Shown: in pieces, positions 27,147 to 35,846 of the stretch
Position numbering within the stretch: position 1 is the first letter of the stretch
How the letters are laid out: every line of letters begins with the position of its first letter
Assembly (NCBI GenBank): GCA_964539745.1
Contig: CAZIJU010000004.1
Span: 19,796-83,795, forward strand
Direction of reading: 5' to 3'
Source of the DNA: DSNY01 sp964539745
GTDB lineage: Bacteria > Pseudomonadota > Gammaproteobacteria > Burkholderiales > Burkholderiaceae_F
Length of the DNA stretch: 64,000 nucleotides
Made by a program: the position numbers and the translations under genes
The notes under the pieces: generated by a model
Told to the model about the DNA's origin: nothing
Databases searched by the model: none
The model's input: only the letters and a program-made list of their open reading frames with translations

Positions 27147-27968
27147 ATGCCGCTCGTCCATCCCCAGTTCGACCCCGTTGCGATCTCGATCGGTCCGCTC
27201 GCGATCCGGTGGTACGGACTGATGTATCTGGCCGGTTTCGCGCTGTTCATGCTGCTCGGCCGCTGGCGCGCGCGCGAGCCATGGCGCGGCATGAGCAAAC
27301 AGGACGTCGACGATCTCCTGTTCTACGGCGTGCTCGGCGTGATCGTCGGCGGGCGACTCGGATACGTGCTGTTCTACAAGCCGGGGTACTACCTGCAGCA
27401 CCCGCTGGAGATCTTCGCGATCTGGCACGGCGGCATGGCTTCGCACGGCGGCATTATCGGCGTGATCGTCGTGATGTGGCTGTTTGCGCGCAGCCGCGGC
27501 AAGTCGTTCCTGCGCGTGGCGGACTTCGTCGTGCCGTTGGTGCCGCTCGGGCTCGCTGCCGGGCGAATCGGAAACTTCATCAACGGTGAACTCTGGGGGC
27601 GGCCGGCGGACCCGGCGATCTGGCCGTGGGCGATGATCTTTCCGCAGGCGGGCGACAATGTCCCGCGGCATCCGTCGCAGCTGTACCAGTTCGCGCTCGA
27701 AGGGCTGCTGCTGTTCGTGATCCTTTGGCTGTACTCCCGGCGCGACCGGCCGGCCGGCGCCGTCGGCTCGATGTTCCTGCTCGGCTACGGAACCCTGCGC
27801 TTCGTCGCCGAGTTCGGCCGCGAGCCCGACAGCTTCCTCGGATTGCTGGCGTTCAGGCTGTCGATGGGGCAGTGGCTGTCGATTCCGATGATCGTGCTCG
27901 GTGCCGCGCTGTTATGGCTGTTTTACCGGCGCGCCGAGCGCCAACCGCCCGCCGGCCGGGCGATGTGA
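27147..27968 (+). CDS. lgt: Prolipoprotein diacylglyceryl transferase
   Basis: The 273-residue inner-membrane enzyme transfers diacylglyceryl from phosphatidylglycerol to the lipobox cysteine. AIRWYGLMYLAGF, WHGGMASHGGIIG and the signature AAGRIGNFINGELWGRP are present, with seven hydrophobic segments and HPSQLYQFALEG. Substrates in this window include BamE, LivJ and the small lipoprotein at 14.7 kb. It is divergent from ilvD by 150 bp. Confidence 0.95.
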   Translation: MPLVHPQFDPVAISIGPLAIRWYGLMYLAGFALFMLLGRWRAREPWRGMSKQDVDDLLFYGVLGVIVGGRLGYVLFYKPGYYLQHPLEIFAIWHGGMASHGGIIGVIVVMWLFARSRGKSFLRVADFVVPLVPLGLAAGRIGNFINGELWGRPADPAIWPWAMIFPQAGDNVPRHPSQLYQFALEGLLLFVILWLYSRRDRPAGAVGSMFLLGYGTLRFVAEFGREPDSFLGLLAFRLSMGQWLSIPMIVLGAALLWLFYRRAERQPPAGRAM

Positions 27969-28239
27969 AATCCGGCGTCTGGCGGTACGATCCGGGCCGC
28001 TCCGCTCGGCTGCGGCCAGCACGTTCAGTCCTGGCCGCAGCCGGCGGCGAATGGGCGTGGCGCGGCGCGCGCCTGCGGCGACGGTGTTCGCGCGGCGGTG
28101 AAGCGCGGCGCAAGTCCGGCCACCCGATCGAGTGCCCCGCATTTGAGGGTGTTTCGGAGCAGCGCGCTTGCGGCAGACTTGACTGTCCGCCGGCGCCTTG
28201 GCCGTCAATAGCAACTCGACAGATCCGCAAGGAGACGAA

Positions 28240-29235
28240 ATGAATCGACGTTCACTGATCCTCGCGCTTGCCGCAGCGGTCGGCGCCAGCGCACCGGCGC
28301 TTGCCCAGGCGCAGGCGGCTGCCACCGGGGCCGCGCAAGGCTGGCCGACGAAGCCGATCACGCTGATCGTTCCGTTCCCGCCGGGCGGCGGCACGGACGC
28401 CTTCGCGCGGCCACTGGCGGCGCAGTTGACCAAGCAGCTCGGCCGCCAGGTCGTCATCGACAACCGCGGCGGCGCCGGCGGCACCGTGGGCGCTTCGGTA
28501 GCCGCGAAGGCCGCGCCCGACGGCTACACCTATTTCATCGGCGCCGTGCATCACGCGATCGCGCCGAGCTTTTACAAGCTCGACTACGACATCGAGCGCG
28601 ACCTGATCCCGATGACGCCGATCGCGCAGCCGCCGCAGGTCATCGTGGTCAATCCGAAGCGCGTGCAGGCCACCGACATGAAATCGTTTCTGGAGTACGT
28701 TCGCGCCAACCCCGGCAAGCTGAACTACGCCTCCGCCGGAAACGGCACTTCGCACCACCTCGCCGGCGAACTGTTCAAGCAGCAGACGAAGACCTTCATC
28801 GTTCACATCCCGTACCGCGGCGCCGGTCCGGCGCTGCAGGATCTGGTCGCCGGCAACGTCGACGTGATGTTCGACGGGCTGGGCTCGTCGGCGCAGCACA
28901 TCCGCGCCGGTTCGATCCGTCCGCTCGCAGTGGCCGCGCCGAAGCGCGTGGCCGCTTTCCCGAACGTGCCGACGACCGCGGAAGTCGGTCTGCCCGACTA
29001 TCAGGTGTCGACCTGGTACGGAATCTGGGCGGTCAAGGGCACGCCGAAGGAGATCGTCGATCGCATGTACGACGAGGTCATCAAGGCGCTCAACTCCAGG
29101 GAACTGCGCGACATCTGGGCCACGCAGGGTTCGGAGGTCGCGGTGATGAAGCCCGACGAGTTCGCGCGCTTCCTCAACAGCGAGATCAAGCGCTGGGCGC
29201 AGGTCACGAAGGCGAGCGGAGCGCGGCTCGACTGA
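28240..29235 (+). CDS. Bug/TctC family tripartite tricarboxylate binding protein
   Basis: The 331-residue periplasmic protein has a signal peptide ending in APALAQAQA. The mature part opens with WPTKPITLIVPFPPGGGTDAFARPLA and has VIDNRGGAGGTVGASVAAKA, VPTTAEVGLPDY and WAPxGTP-like WAVKGTPKEIV. These are the Bug-family (TctC) signatures, a family greatly expanded in Burkholderiales. Such orphans often act as ligand sensors or with distant TctAB. GGAGA at 28231 fixes the start. It precedes acyl-CoA genes and may bind malonate or another organic acid. Confidence 0.9.
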   Translation: MNRRSLILALAAAVGASAPALAQAQAAATGAAQGWPTKPITLIVPFPPGGGTDAFARPLAAQLTKQLGRQVVIDNRGGAGGTVGASVAAKAAPDGYTYFIGAVHHAIAPSFYKLDYDIERDLIPMTPIAQPPQVIVVNPKRVQATDMKSFLEYVRANPGKLNYASAGNGTSHHLAGELFKQQTKTFIVHIPYRGAGPALQDLVAGNVDVMFDGLGSSAQHIRAGSIRPLAVAAPKRVAAFPNVPTTAEVGLPDYQVSTWYGIWAVKGTPKEIVDRMYDEVIKALNSRELRDIWATQGSEVAVMKPDEFARFLNSEIKRWAQVTKASGARLD

Positions 29236-29338
29236 GCTCGCGCGCGTCGGCAACCGCGGATGAAACGAGCGTTCGGCACGAGGTCGCGCCGGCTTCGCGC
29301 CGAGCGCGACCTGCGGTCCGGGGCGCCCGGTTGACGCC

Positions 29339-30121
29339 ATGCCCGGTACGATCCATGTGGCCATCGATCGCGCGGTCGCGACCGTCACACTCGACTCGCC
29401 GGGCAAGCTCAACGCGATCGGTGTGGCGATGTGGCGCGAGCTGCGGCGCGCGTTCGAGTCGTTCGCCGGTGAGGCCGCCGTTCGCTGCGTGGTCGTACGC
29501 GGCGCCGGCGGCAACTTCGCCGCCGGCGCCGACATCGAGGAATTCCGCGAGGTCCGCCGCGACGAAGCTTCGGGCCGGCGCTTCCACCTCGACCTGCTCG
29601 CGCCGGCGCTGGAGGCGATTCGCGCAGCTCCGCAGCCGGTCGTCGCCGCGATCGAAGGTGTCTGCGTGGGCGGCGGGCTGGAGATCGCGATCGCCTGCGA
29701 CCTGCGGATCGCCGCCGAAGGTGCGCGCTTCGGTGCACCGGTCGGACGGCTGGGCTTTCCGTTCGCACTGCCGGAACTGCGACCGTTGCTCGAGCTGGTC
29801 GGGCCCGGCGTCGCAGCCGAGCTGCTGCTCGCGGGAAGGTTGTACGACGCGCAGGAAGCCCTTGCCAAGGGGCTGGTCCAGCGCGTGGTCGCGGCCGACG
29901 GCCTGGCGACGGCCGTCGAGGAAACGGTCGCCGGCGTGCTCGCGGGCTCTCCGCTCGCCGCGCGGCTGAACAAGTCGCAGATCCGGCTGCTGCTCGCGCG
30001 CGGCATGCAGTACACGCAGACCGATCTGGACGCGAGCTTCGCCTTTTTCGGTTCGGACGACTACAGGGAAGGGGTGAGCGCGTTTCTCGAAAAGCGCCCG
30101 CCGCGGTTTACCGGAAAATGA
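29339..30121 (+). CDS. Crotonase-family protein (enoyl-CoA hydratase-like)
   Basis: The 260-residue protein has the oxyanion-hole segments GNFAAGADIEEF and EGVCVGGGLEIAIACD. The first glutamate of classical enoyl-CoA hydratase is there (GGGLE), but the second, normally in FxxPE, reads FGAPVGRLG, so that glutamate is valine. The enzyme may be an isomerase, decarboxylase or a modified hydratase. The stop overlaps the ATG of the next gene (ATGA), coupling it to the acyl-CoA ligase. Confidence 0.85.
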   Translation: MPGTIHVAIDRAVATVTLDSPGKLNAIGVAMWRELRRAFESFAGEAAVRCVVVRGAGGNFAAGADIEEFREVRRDEASGRRFHLDLLAPALEAIRAAPQPVVAAIEGVCVGGGLEIAIACDLRIAAEGARFGAPVGRLGFPFALPELRPLLELVGPGVAAELLLAGRLYDAQEALAKGLVQRVVAADGLATAVEETVAGVLAGSPLAARLNKSQIRLLLARGMQYTQTDLDASFAFFGSDDYREGVSAFLEKRPPRFTGK

Positions 30122-31692
30122 AGAACGACAACCTCTACGCATTGATCGAGTCGCGTATGCCGCGCGACCTTGCGGCACCCTGCATCGAAACGCACGACGG
30201 GCTCGTCTATTCGTGGCGCGACCTGCACTTCGCGTCGGCTCGTCTGGCCGGCTGGCTGGCGAGCCTCGCGTTGCCGCGCGATCCGGACGGTTCGGCCGCG
30301 CGTGTCGCGGTTCAGGTTGAGAAGTCGCCGGAAGCGCTGATGCTGTACCTGGCCGCACTGCGCGCGGGGCTCGTCTATGTGCCGTTGAACACCGCCTATC
30401 AGCTCGCGGAAGTCGAATACTTCCTGAACGACGCACGGCCGGCGGTGGTCGTGTGTTCCCCGGCGCGCGCGCGGGAGATCGAGCCGCTCGCGCGGGCCGC
30501 CGGCGTGCAGCACGTGCTGACGCTGGGCGAACGTCGCGACGGCACGCTGCTTGCCGTGGCGGCGCCGTTTGCGGATTCCTTTGGTACGGTTCCGCGCAGC
30601 GCCGACGATCTGGCGGCGATCCTGTATACGTCCGGCACGACCGGCCGCAGCAAGGGGGCGATGCTGACGCACGGCAATCTTGCGTCCAACGCGCTCGTGC
30701 TCGACGAGTTCTGGGGCTTCAGGGAGGAGCGCGAAGCCGGCGGCCACGACGTGCTGCTGCACGCGCTGCCGCTGTTCCATGTGCACGGGCTGTTCGTCGC
30801 CTCGCACGCGGCGCTGCTTTCCGGCGCGACGATGCTGTTCCTGCCGAAGTTCGACGTGCGGCAGGTCGTCGAGCGGCTGCCGCGGGCGACGGTTTTCATG
30901 GGGGTGCCGACCTATTACACGCGGCTGCTCGCGGAACCGGGCTTCGACCGCCACGTCTGCCGCAACATGCGGCTGTTCATCTCGGGGTCGGCGCCGCTTC
31001 TGGCGGAGACGTTCAACGAATTCCGCAAGCGCACCGGTCATACGATCCTCGAGCGCTACGGCATGTCGGAGACGCTGATGCTGGTGTCGAACCCGTACTT
31101 CGGCACGCCGCGCGATCGGCTGGCCGGTAGCGTCGGCATTCCGCTGCCGGGCGTGGAGGTGCGCGTGGTCAAAGAAGGCAGCCAACCTTGCGCGATCGGC
31201 GAGATCGGCGACGTACAGGTGCGCGGGCCCAACGTCTTCAAGGGCTACTGGCGCATGCCCGAGAAGACGCGCGAGGAGTTCACCGAGGACGGCTGGTTCA
31301 AGACCGGGGACGTCGGTGCGTTCGGCGGACCGGGCAAGCCGGACAACTATCTGACGCTCGTCGGGCGGTCCAAGGACCTGATCATCTCGGGCGGCTTCAA
31401 CGTCTACCCCAAGGAGATCGAGAGCTACATCGACGAGATGGCCGGCGTGGCGGAGTCGGCGGTGATCGGGCTGCCGCATCCGGACTTCGGCGAGGCCGTC
31501 GCCGCGGTCATCGTCGCCCGGCCGGGTGCGGCGGTCGACGCAGCGCAGGTGATCGCCGCACTCAAGGAAAAGATCGCCAACTACAAAGTCCCGAAGCGCG
31601 TCTGGATCGTCGACGAGCTTCCGCGCAACGCGATGGGCAAGGTGCAGAAAAACGTGCTGCGCGACCGGTATGCCGGCGCGTTCGCTCGCTGA
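30118..31692 (+). CDS. matB: Malonyl-CoA synthetase-like acyl-CoA ligase
   Basis: The 524-residue adenylating enzyme has the AMP-binding P-loop YTSGTTGRSKGAML, the motif ERYGMSETLM, DGWFKTGD with GRSKDLIISGGFNVYPKEIE, and the catalytic lysine in PRNAMGKVQK. This set, including LPLFHVHGLF, matches MatB-type ligases that make malonyl- or methylmalonyl-CoA from the acid. Together with a Bug binding protein and a crotonase it may form a malonate-use unit, but no malonyl-CoA decarboxylase is visible. Substrate is inferred only. Confidence 0.8.
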   Translation: MKNDNLYALIESRMPRDLAAPCIETHDGLVYSWRDLHFASARLAGWLASLALPRDPDGSAARVAVQVEKSPEALMLYLAALRAGLVYVPLNTAYQLAEVEYFLNDARPAVVVCSPARAREIEPLARAAGVQHVLTLGERRDGTLLAVAAPFADSFGTVPRSADDLAAILYTSGTTGRSKGAMLTHGNLASNALVLDEFWGFREEREAGGHDVLLHALPLFHVHGLFVASHAALLSGATMLFLPKFDVRQVVERLPRATVFMGVPTYYTRLLAEPGFDRHVCRNMRLFISGSAPLLAETFNEFRKRTGHTILERYGMSETLMLVSNPYFGTPRDRLAGSVGIPLPGVEVRVVKEGSQPCAIGEIGDVQVRGPNVFKGYWRMPEKTREEFTEDGWFKTGDVGAFGGPGKPDNYLTLVGRSKDLIISGGFNVYPKEIESYIDEMAGVAESAVIGLPHPDFGEAVAAVIVARPGAAVDAAQVIAALKEKIANYKVPKRVWIVDELPRNAMGKVQKNVLRDRYAGAFAR

Positions 31693-31717
31693 GTGCGTGC
31701 CGGCGGGTGCACGCGCT

Positions 31718-31906
31718 TCAATCGTCGTCGTCTTCGGCCGCGCCCGGCAGCTTCGGATTTGACAGCGGGCTGCAGAAGCGGCCCGGCACTTTCGACGCCG
31801 CGGCCCGCTCGACGATCTTGCGGGCCACTTCCGGAAGCATCAGTGCGAAGGGCGAAGCGGCGAGCGCTTCGGTCGAGACGGCGTCTTCCGCGGTACTCTG
31901 GGCCAT
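31718..31906 (-). CDS. Small acidic-tailed hypothetical protein
   Basis: A 62-residue protein, AQSTAEDAVSTEALAASPF then ALMLPEVARKIVERAAASK, ending PKLPGAAEDDDD. The start follows a strong ribosome site (GGAGGAAGAC before ATG), the best evidence that it is real. A middle helix and an acidic tail are visible, no membrane segment. I do not recognise the family. It is encoded 25 bp from the end of the convergent ligase gene. Confidence 0.6.
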   Translation of the reverse strand: MAQSTAEDAVSTEALAASPFALMLPEVARKIVERAAASKVPGRFCSPLSNPKLPGAAEDDDD

Positions 31907-32033
31907 GTCTTCCTCCGTTCGCAACCGTTGCGAAGCGGTGCCCATCATGCAACCGCCCGAGCACGATCCTGAATCGGCAGCTTGCGCGACCTGCTGTCGG
32001 AAATTCGCCTACAGAACCGGCCGAAACGTGCGC

Positions 32034-33149
32034 TCATAGCCGGTCCAGCGCAGCCTTCAGATCGGCCCACAGCGCTTCCAACGGCTCGCATCCGACGGAC
32101 AGACGGATGAAACCCGCGTCGACCGCGTCGCCCCAGCGCGCGCGCCGTTCGGCCGACGTGTGTACGCCGCCGAAGCTCGTCGCCGGCCGAACGAAACGGC
32201 ACGCGCCGATGAATCGCTCGGCGGTGTCGCGATCGGCCAGCGTCACGCCGATCAGCGCGCCGAAACGCCGCATCTGGCGGCGCGCGAGCGCGTGCGCCGG
32301 ATGCGCGGCGAGCCCCGGATAGACGACGCGCCGCACGTTTGGATGCTCGGCGAGCCGGACGGCGAGCGCCTCGGCGTTGCCGCACATGCGCTCGAGGCGC
32401 AGCTCGAGCGTTTCCAGCCCGCGATGAACGAGCCAGGCCTCGAACGGACCCGGGATGCAGCCTGCGCACCGGCGCCAATCGCGCACCTGCGCGATCAGGT
32501 CCGCATTGCGAGCAGCGACGTGCCCGAACAGCACGTCCGAATGGCCTGCGACGGCCTTGGTGTCGGCCGACACGACGAGGTCCGCGCCCAGTTCGAGCGG
32601 ACGCTGACCGAGCGGCGTCATCGCCGTGTTGTCGACGACGACGAGCGCGCCGGCGGCGTGCGCGCGGCGTGCCACCGTTGCGATGTCGGCGAGGTCCAGT
32701 CCGGGATTCGATGGCGTCTCGATCCAGACGAGCCGATAGCCTTCGAGCGGCACGCCGGCGACGTCCGCGGTCGCGCATGTCTCGAAGCGCACGCCGAGCG
32801 GCGCGAGGAATTTTTCCGCGAGCGCACGCGTCGTGTAGTAGCCGTCCGCCGGCAGCAACGCGCGATCTCCTTGACGCAGCGTCGCGTAGAAGACCGCGGC
32901 GATCGCCGCCATGCCGGATGGCAGCGTCACGACTTCGGCGTCTTCGAGTTCGGCGAGCGCGCCTTCGAGGGCGGCCCAAGTCGGGTTGGACCAGCGGCCG
33001 TACTGGTGGTCGCCCGCGGGTTCGCCGGGCAACCAGTAAGTGCTGGTCGGCACGATCGCCGGCGTAAGCGGGTCGCCGGCGGCGAGCCGAGCGTTGCGAT
33101 GGTGCAGCGTGCGCGCGAAACGCGCGTCGAGATCGGAAGCGTCCATCAT
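32034..33149 (-). CDS. Cys/Met metabolism PLP-dependent enzyme (cystathionine gamma-lyase/synthase-like)
   Basis: The 371-residue enzyme has the family YGRWSNPTWAALEGALAELE, LPSGMAA, ETPSNPGLDLADI, and the PLP lysine in SADTKAVAGHSD. The C-terminal SFGGVHT-S is in place of the usual SLGG. Members carry out gamma-elimination or gamma-replacement on cystathionine or homoserine esters, or beta-elimination. The subtype cannot be set by eye. It lies downstream of a Crp/Fnr gene in the same direction. Confidence 0.85.
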   Translation of the reverse strand: MMDASDLDARFARTLHHRNARLAAGDPLTPAIVPTSTYWLPGEPAGDHQYGRWSNPTWAALEGALAELEDAEVVTLPSGMAAIAAVFYATLRQGDRALLPADGYYTTRALAEKFLAPLGVRFETCATADVAGVPLEGYRLVWIETPSNPGLDLADIATVARRAHAAGALVVVDNTAMTPLGQRPLELGADLVVSADTKAVAGHSDVLFGHVAARNADLIAQVRDWRRCAGCIPGPFEAWLVHRGLETLELRLERMCGNAEALAVRLAEHPNVRRVVYPGLAAHPAHALARRQMRRFGALIGVTLADRDTAERFIGACRFVRPATSFGGVHTSAERRARWGDAVDAGFIRLSVGCEPLEALWADLKAALDRL

Positions 33150-33193
33150 GAATCGTGGTCCGCCGGGCGGCCGGCCTTGCGTGCGGCCGGCGC

Positions 33194-33835
33194 TTACCAG
33201 CGCGCCGGCGGCTTGCGGTTGATCGTGATCTGCCGGTCGACGACGGTGACGTAACCGCCGACGGTCAGGTCCTTGAAGATGCGGCTCACCATGTCGCGCG
33301 AAGCGCCGACGCGGTCGGCGATGTCCTGCTGCGTCATGCGCTCGGGCACGACCAGCTTGCCGTCGGGCTGCTCCTTGGCGAGCGCGAGCAGCAGCCGCGC
33401 GACGCGGCCGTAGACATCCATCAGCGCGAGGTTCTTGACGTTGTCGGTGGCGATGCGCGCGCGGTCGATCAGCGTCGAGATCAGCGCCATCGCGACGTCC
33501 GGGTTGTTCGCGATCGCCTCGCGCAGCGCCTCGCGCGTGACGACCGCGCAGGTACTCGGTTCCAGCGTCATTACCGACGCCGAACGCGGCCGCCCGTCGA
33601 GCGACATCTCGCCGACGTAATCGCCGGGGCCATGGATGTCGAGGATCATCTCGCGGCCGTCGTCGTCCGACACATACACTTTGACTTTGCCGGACAGAAT
33701 GACGAACAGCGAATCGCCGCGATCGCCCTCGTTGATGATCACGGTGTTCTTCGGGAAGGAGCGCACCTGTCCGCGCGCGGCCAGCTCGCGCACCATCGGA
33801 TCGCCGATCCCCGCAATCAGTTGCTCGCTGCCCAC
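33194..33835 (-). CDS. Crp/Fnr family transcriptional regulator
   Basis: With a GTG start the protein has 213 residues. The cyclic-nucleotide-like domain has INEGDRGDSLFVILSGKVKVYVSD, GPGDYVGEMSLDGRPRSASV, and the winged helix has MTQQDIADRVGASRDMVSRIFKDLTVGGYV. No N-terminal cysteines as in FNR, so an oxygen sensor of the FNR type is unlikely. GEMSLDGRPRSA resembles the CRP phosphate-binding site, so a nucleotide ligand is possible. The frame extends to 33943, but that part is unlike the family. Confidence 0.87.
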   Translation of the reverse strand: MGSEQLIAGIGDPMVRELAARGQVRSFPKNTVIINEGDRGDSLFVILSGKVKVYVSDDDGREMILDIHGPGDYVGEMSLDGRPRSASVMTLEPSTCAVVTREALREAIANNPDVAMALISTLIDRARIATDNVKNLALMDVYGRVARLLLALAKEQPDGKLVVPERMTQQDIADRVGASRDMVSRIFKDLTVGGYVTVVDRQITINRKPPARW

Positions 33836-33973
33836 CCCGGTCCCCCGCCTCAATGTGTCGGTGACGGCATTATCCGTGGCGGCGTGTGCGAGGCAAGCCC
33901 ACGTGTGCGGCGCGCGGCCCGCCCGGGCATTCGCCGGTGGCATCGGGCGATCGATGGCAGCCGCCGCCGCGGC

Positions 33974-34792
33974 TCACGCGACCCCGAGCGCGCGCAAGCC
34001 CTTGTAGAGCATGTAGGCGGCCAGTGCGTACAACATCAGCGCGAAGATCCGCTTCAGCGGTCGCGTGTCGAGCGCGTGCGCCACGCGTGCGCCCAGCGGC
34101 GCGGTGAGCACGCTGGTCGCGGCGACCGAAACCAGCGCGGGCACGTAGATGAAGCCGATACTGCCCTTTGGCAGTCCGCTCGCGTGCAGTCCCGCGATGA
34201 CGTAGCCCGCCGTGCCCGCCGCGGCGATCGGAAAGCCCAGCGCCGCCGAGGTCGCCACCGCATTCTGGATACGCACGTTGCACCAGACCATGAACGGCAC
34301 CGAAACGAAACCGCCGCCGGCGCCGACGAAGCTCGACAGCAATCCGATCACGGTGCCTGCGCCGAACATACCGGCCGGCTTCGGCAGCTCGCGCTGCGGT
34401 TTCGGCTTGCGGTCGAGCAGCATCTGCGTCGCCGAGAATCCGACGAAGACCGCGAAGCCGAGTGCCAGCCACGTCGTCGGCAGCCGCCCCGCGATCTGCG
34501 CGCCGGCGAGCGATCCGAGCAGGATGCCGGGTGCGAACGACTTGACGACCGGCCACAGCACCGCGCCGCGCCAGTGATGCGCGCGCACCGACGACACCGA
34601 CGTGAACAGGATCGTCGCGAGCGAAGTGGCGATCGCCACATGCACGACGTGCTCGAGTGGCACGCCTTGCGCTGTCAGGATCATCGTCAGGAAGGGCACC
34701 AGCAGCATGCCGCCGCCAATGCCCAGCAGCCCGGCCGCGAAGCCGACCGCTGCTCCGACGACGAGCAACAGCGCGACGAAGGTCCAGTCCAT
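33974..34792 (-). CDS. TauE/SafE sulfite exporter family permease
   Basis: The 272-residue membrane protein has two related halves, with GFAAGLLGIGGGMLLVPFLTMIL near the N-terminus and GLLSSFVGAGGGFVSVPFMVW in the second half, the family hallmark. Eight or so helices are present. The TGATG overlap with the upstream EVE-domain gene shows co-transcription. Substrates in this family include sulfite, sulfoacetate and other anions; none is assigned. Confidence 0.9.
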   Translation of the reverse strand: MDWTFVALLLVVGAAVGFAAGLLGIGGGMLLVPFLTMILTAQGVPLEHVVHVAIATSLATILFTSVSSVRAHHWRGAVLWPVVKSFAPGILLGSLAGAQIAGRLPTTWLALGFAVFVGFSATQMLLDRKPKPQRELPKPAGMFGAGTVIGLLSSFVGAGGGFVSVPFMVWCNVRIQNAVATSAALGFPIAAAGTAGYVIAGLHASGLPKGSIGFIYVPALVSVAATSVLTAPLGARVAHALDTRPLKRIFALMLYALAAYMLYKGLRALGVA

Positions 34793-35259
34793 CAGCCGTC
34801 TTTCAACAACTTGTTCACGATGAAGCGCCACTCGCCGGCGGCCACCGGCGTGATCGACAGCCGGTTGCCCCGCCGCAGCACGGCCATGTTCTCGAGTTCA
34901 CGGTGCGCGCGCAGTTCGGCAAGCGGCACGAGCCGCGTCTTTTTCAGCGCGCGGATGTCGACCAGAATCCAGCGCGGGGCGTCGCGCTTCGACGCGGGGT
35001 CGAAGTAGGGGCTCTTGCGGTCGAACTGCGTCGGATCGGGATACGGGTGGCTCGCGACCTCCGCCAGACCAGCGATGCCGGGTTCGGCGCAGCTCGAGTG
35101 ATAGAACAGGACGCCGTCGCCGATCCGCATCTCGTCGCGCATGTAGTTGCGCGCCTGGTAGTTGCGAACGCCGGTCCAGGGGACGATGCCGCCGGATGCG
35201 GCGAGCGCGTCGTCGATCGAGCACTCGTCGGGCTCGGACTTCATCAGCCACGTGCGCAT
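34792..35259 (-). CDS. EVE domain-containing protein
   Basis: The 155-residue protein opens MRTWLMKSEPDECSIDDA, then WTGVRNYQARNYMRDEM and GDGVLFYHSSCAEPGIAGLAEV, all typical of the EVE domain (PUA/YTH-like fold), which binds modified bases in RNA or DNA. It overlaps the TauE gene by one base. It lies just downstream of the 6S RNA terminator, a position seen in related genomes near zapA and ssrS. Confidence 0.93.
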   Translation of the reverse strand: MRTWLMKSEPDECSIDDALAASGGIVPWTGVRNYQARNYMRDEMRIGDGVLFYHSSCAEPGIAGLAEVASHPYPDPTQFDRKSPYFDPASKRDAPRWILVDIRALKKTRLVPLAELRAHRELENMAVLRRGNRLSITPVAAGEWRFIVNKLLKDG

Positions 35260-35271
35260 CGAAAGCAGGCC

Positions 35272-35307
35272 AAAAAAAGGGCGCGATCCGGCATCACCGG
35301 ACCGCGC
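35272..35307 (-). terminator. Intrinsic terminator of 6S RNA
   Basis: On the minus strand the stem GCGCGGTCCGG / CCGGATCGCGC is followed by CC and seven T residues. It sits between 6S RNA and the EVE-domain gene, whose start is at 35259. Confidence 0.88.
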
Positions 35308-35319
35308 TCCTCGAGCGAA

Positions 35320-35497
35320 TAGATCCCCGCGCGTGCCGCCCGGCCTGTGTCCTGAACCATCGGTTCAGGGTGGTCGCCGTCCGCGGCGTTTAGGTTCAGC
35401 AGACGCGTGCCGATCGCACCACGACGCGAGCCCGGCAACCTAGCGCATTGCGCATCGGTTCAAGGAACTAAAGGCCTTTGCGCGAGCACCGCAGGGT
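35320..35497 (-). ncRNA. ssrS: 6S RNA
   Basis: A 178-nt RNA whose two ends pair (CCCTGCGGTG near the 5' end with the GCGCGGGG region near the 3' end). The 5' strand has CTTGAACCGATGCG, equivalent to E. coli CCCTGAGCCGAT, and the 3' part has CCTGAACCGATGGTTCAGG, the conserved stem-loop. The central open bubble lies between them. 6S RNA binds sigma-70 RNA polymerase in stationary phase. TACACT at 35504-35509 on the minus strand is a fitting -10 box. Ends are approximate. The neighbouring zapA supports the call. Confidence 0.85.
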
Positions 35498-35503
35498 GAG
35501 GCG

Positions 35504-35509
35504 AGTGTA
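35504..35509 (-). promoter_or_regulatory. ssrS: -10 box of 6S RNA promoter
   Basis: TACACT on the minus strand stands seven bases before the predicted 6S RNA 5' end. The -35 region is GC-rich and not clear. Confidence 0.45.
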
Positions 35510-35534
35510 GCGCGGCTGCGGCCGCTGCGGGCCG

Positions 35535-35843
35535 CTACGGGAACAGCTTTTCCTGCGGCGCGAGCATTTCGTCGGCCAGCGCGTTCAGTTCACGCAGCCG
35601 GCGCCGGACCTCGCCGAGTGCGATGCCGTCGCCGGTCTTGGCGTTGAACAGCTCCTGCGCGATCTGCAATGCCGCCATCACGGCGACGCGGTCTGCGCCC
35701 ATCACCTTGCCGCTGTCGCGGATCGCGGCCATCTTCTGGTCGACGTAGCGGGCGCAGCGCAGCAGGTCGTCTTTTTCTTCCGGCGCACACGCGACGCGGT
35801 ACTCGCGGCCGAGGATCGTGACCGTCAGCGTCTCGGCGGGCAC
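35535..35843 (-). CDS. zapA: Cell division protein ZapA
   Basis: The 102-residue protein begins (GTG) MPAETLTVTILGREYRVACAPEEKDDL-like sequence, with VDQKMAAIRDSGKVMGADRVAVMAALQIAQEL, the ZapA core. It bundles FtsZ filaments at the division site. A C-terminal helix (LNALADEMLAP) would form the dimer coiled coil. It follows three bases after a short coiled-coil protein, forming a two-gene unit, and precedes 6S RNA. Confidence 0.93.
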   Translation of the reverse strand: MPAETLTVTILGREYRVACAPEEKDDLLRCARYVDQKMAAIRDSGKVMGADRVAVMAALQIAQELFNAKTGDGIALGEVRRRLRELNALADEMLAPQEKLFP

Positions 35844-35846
35844 GGC

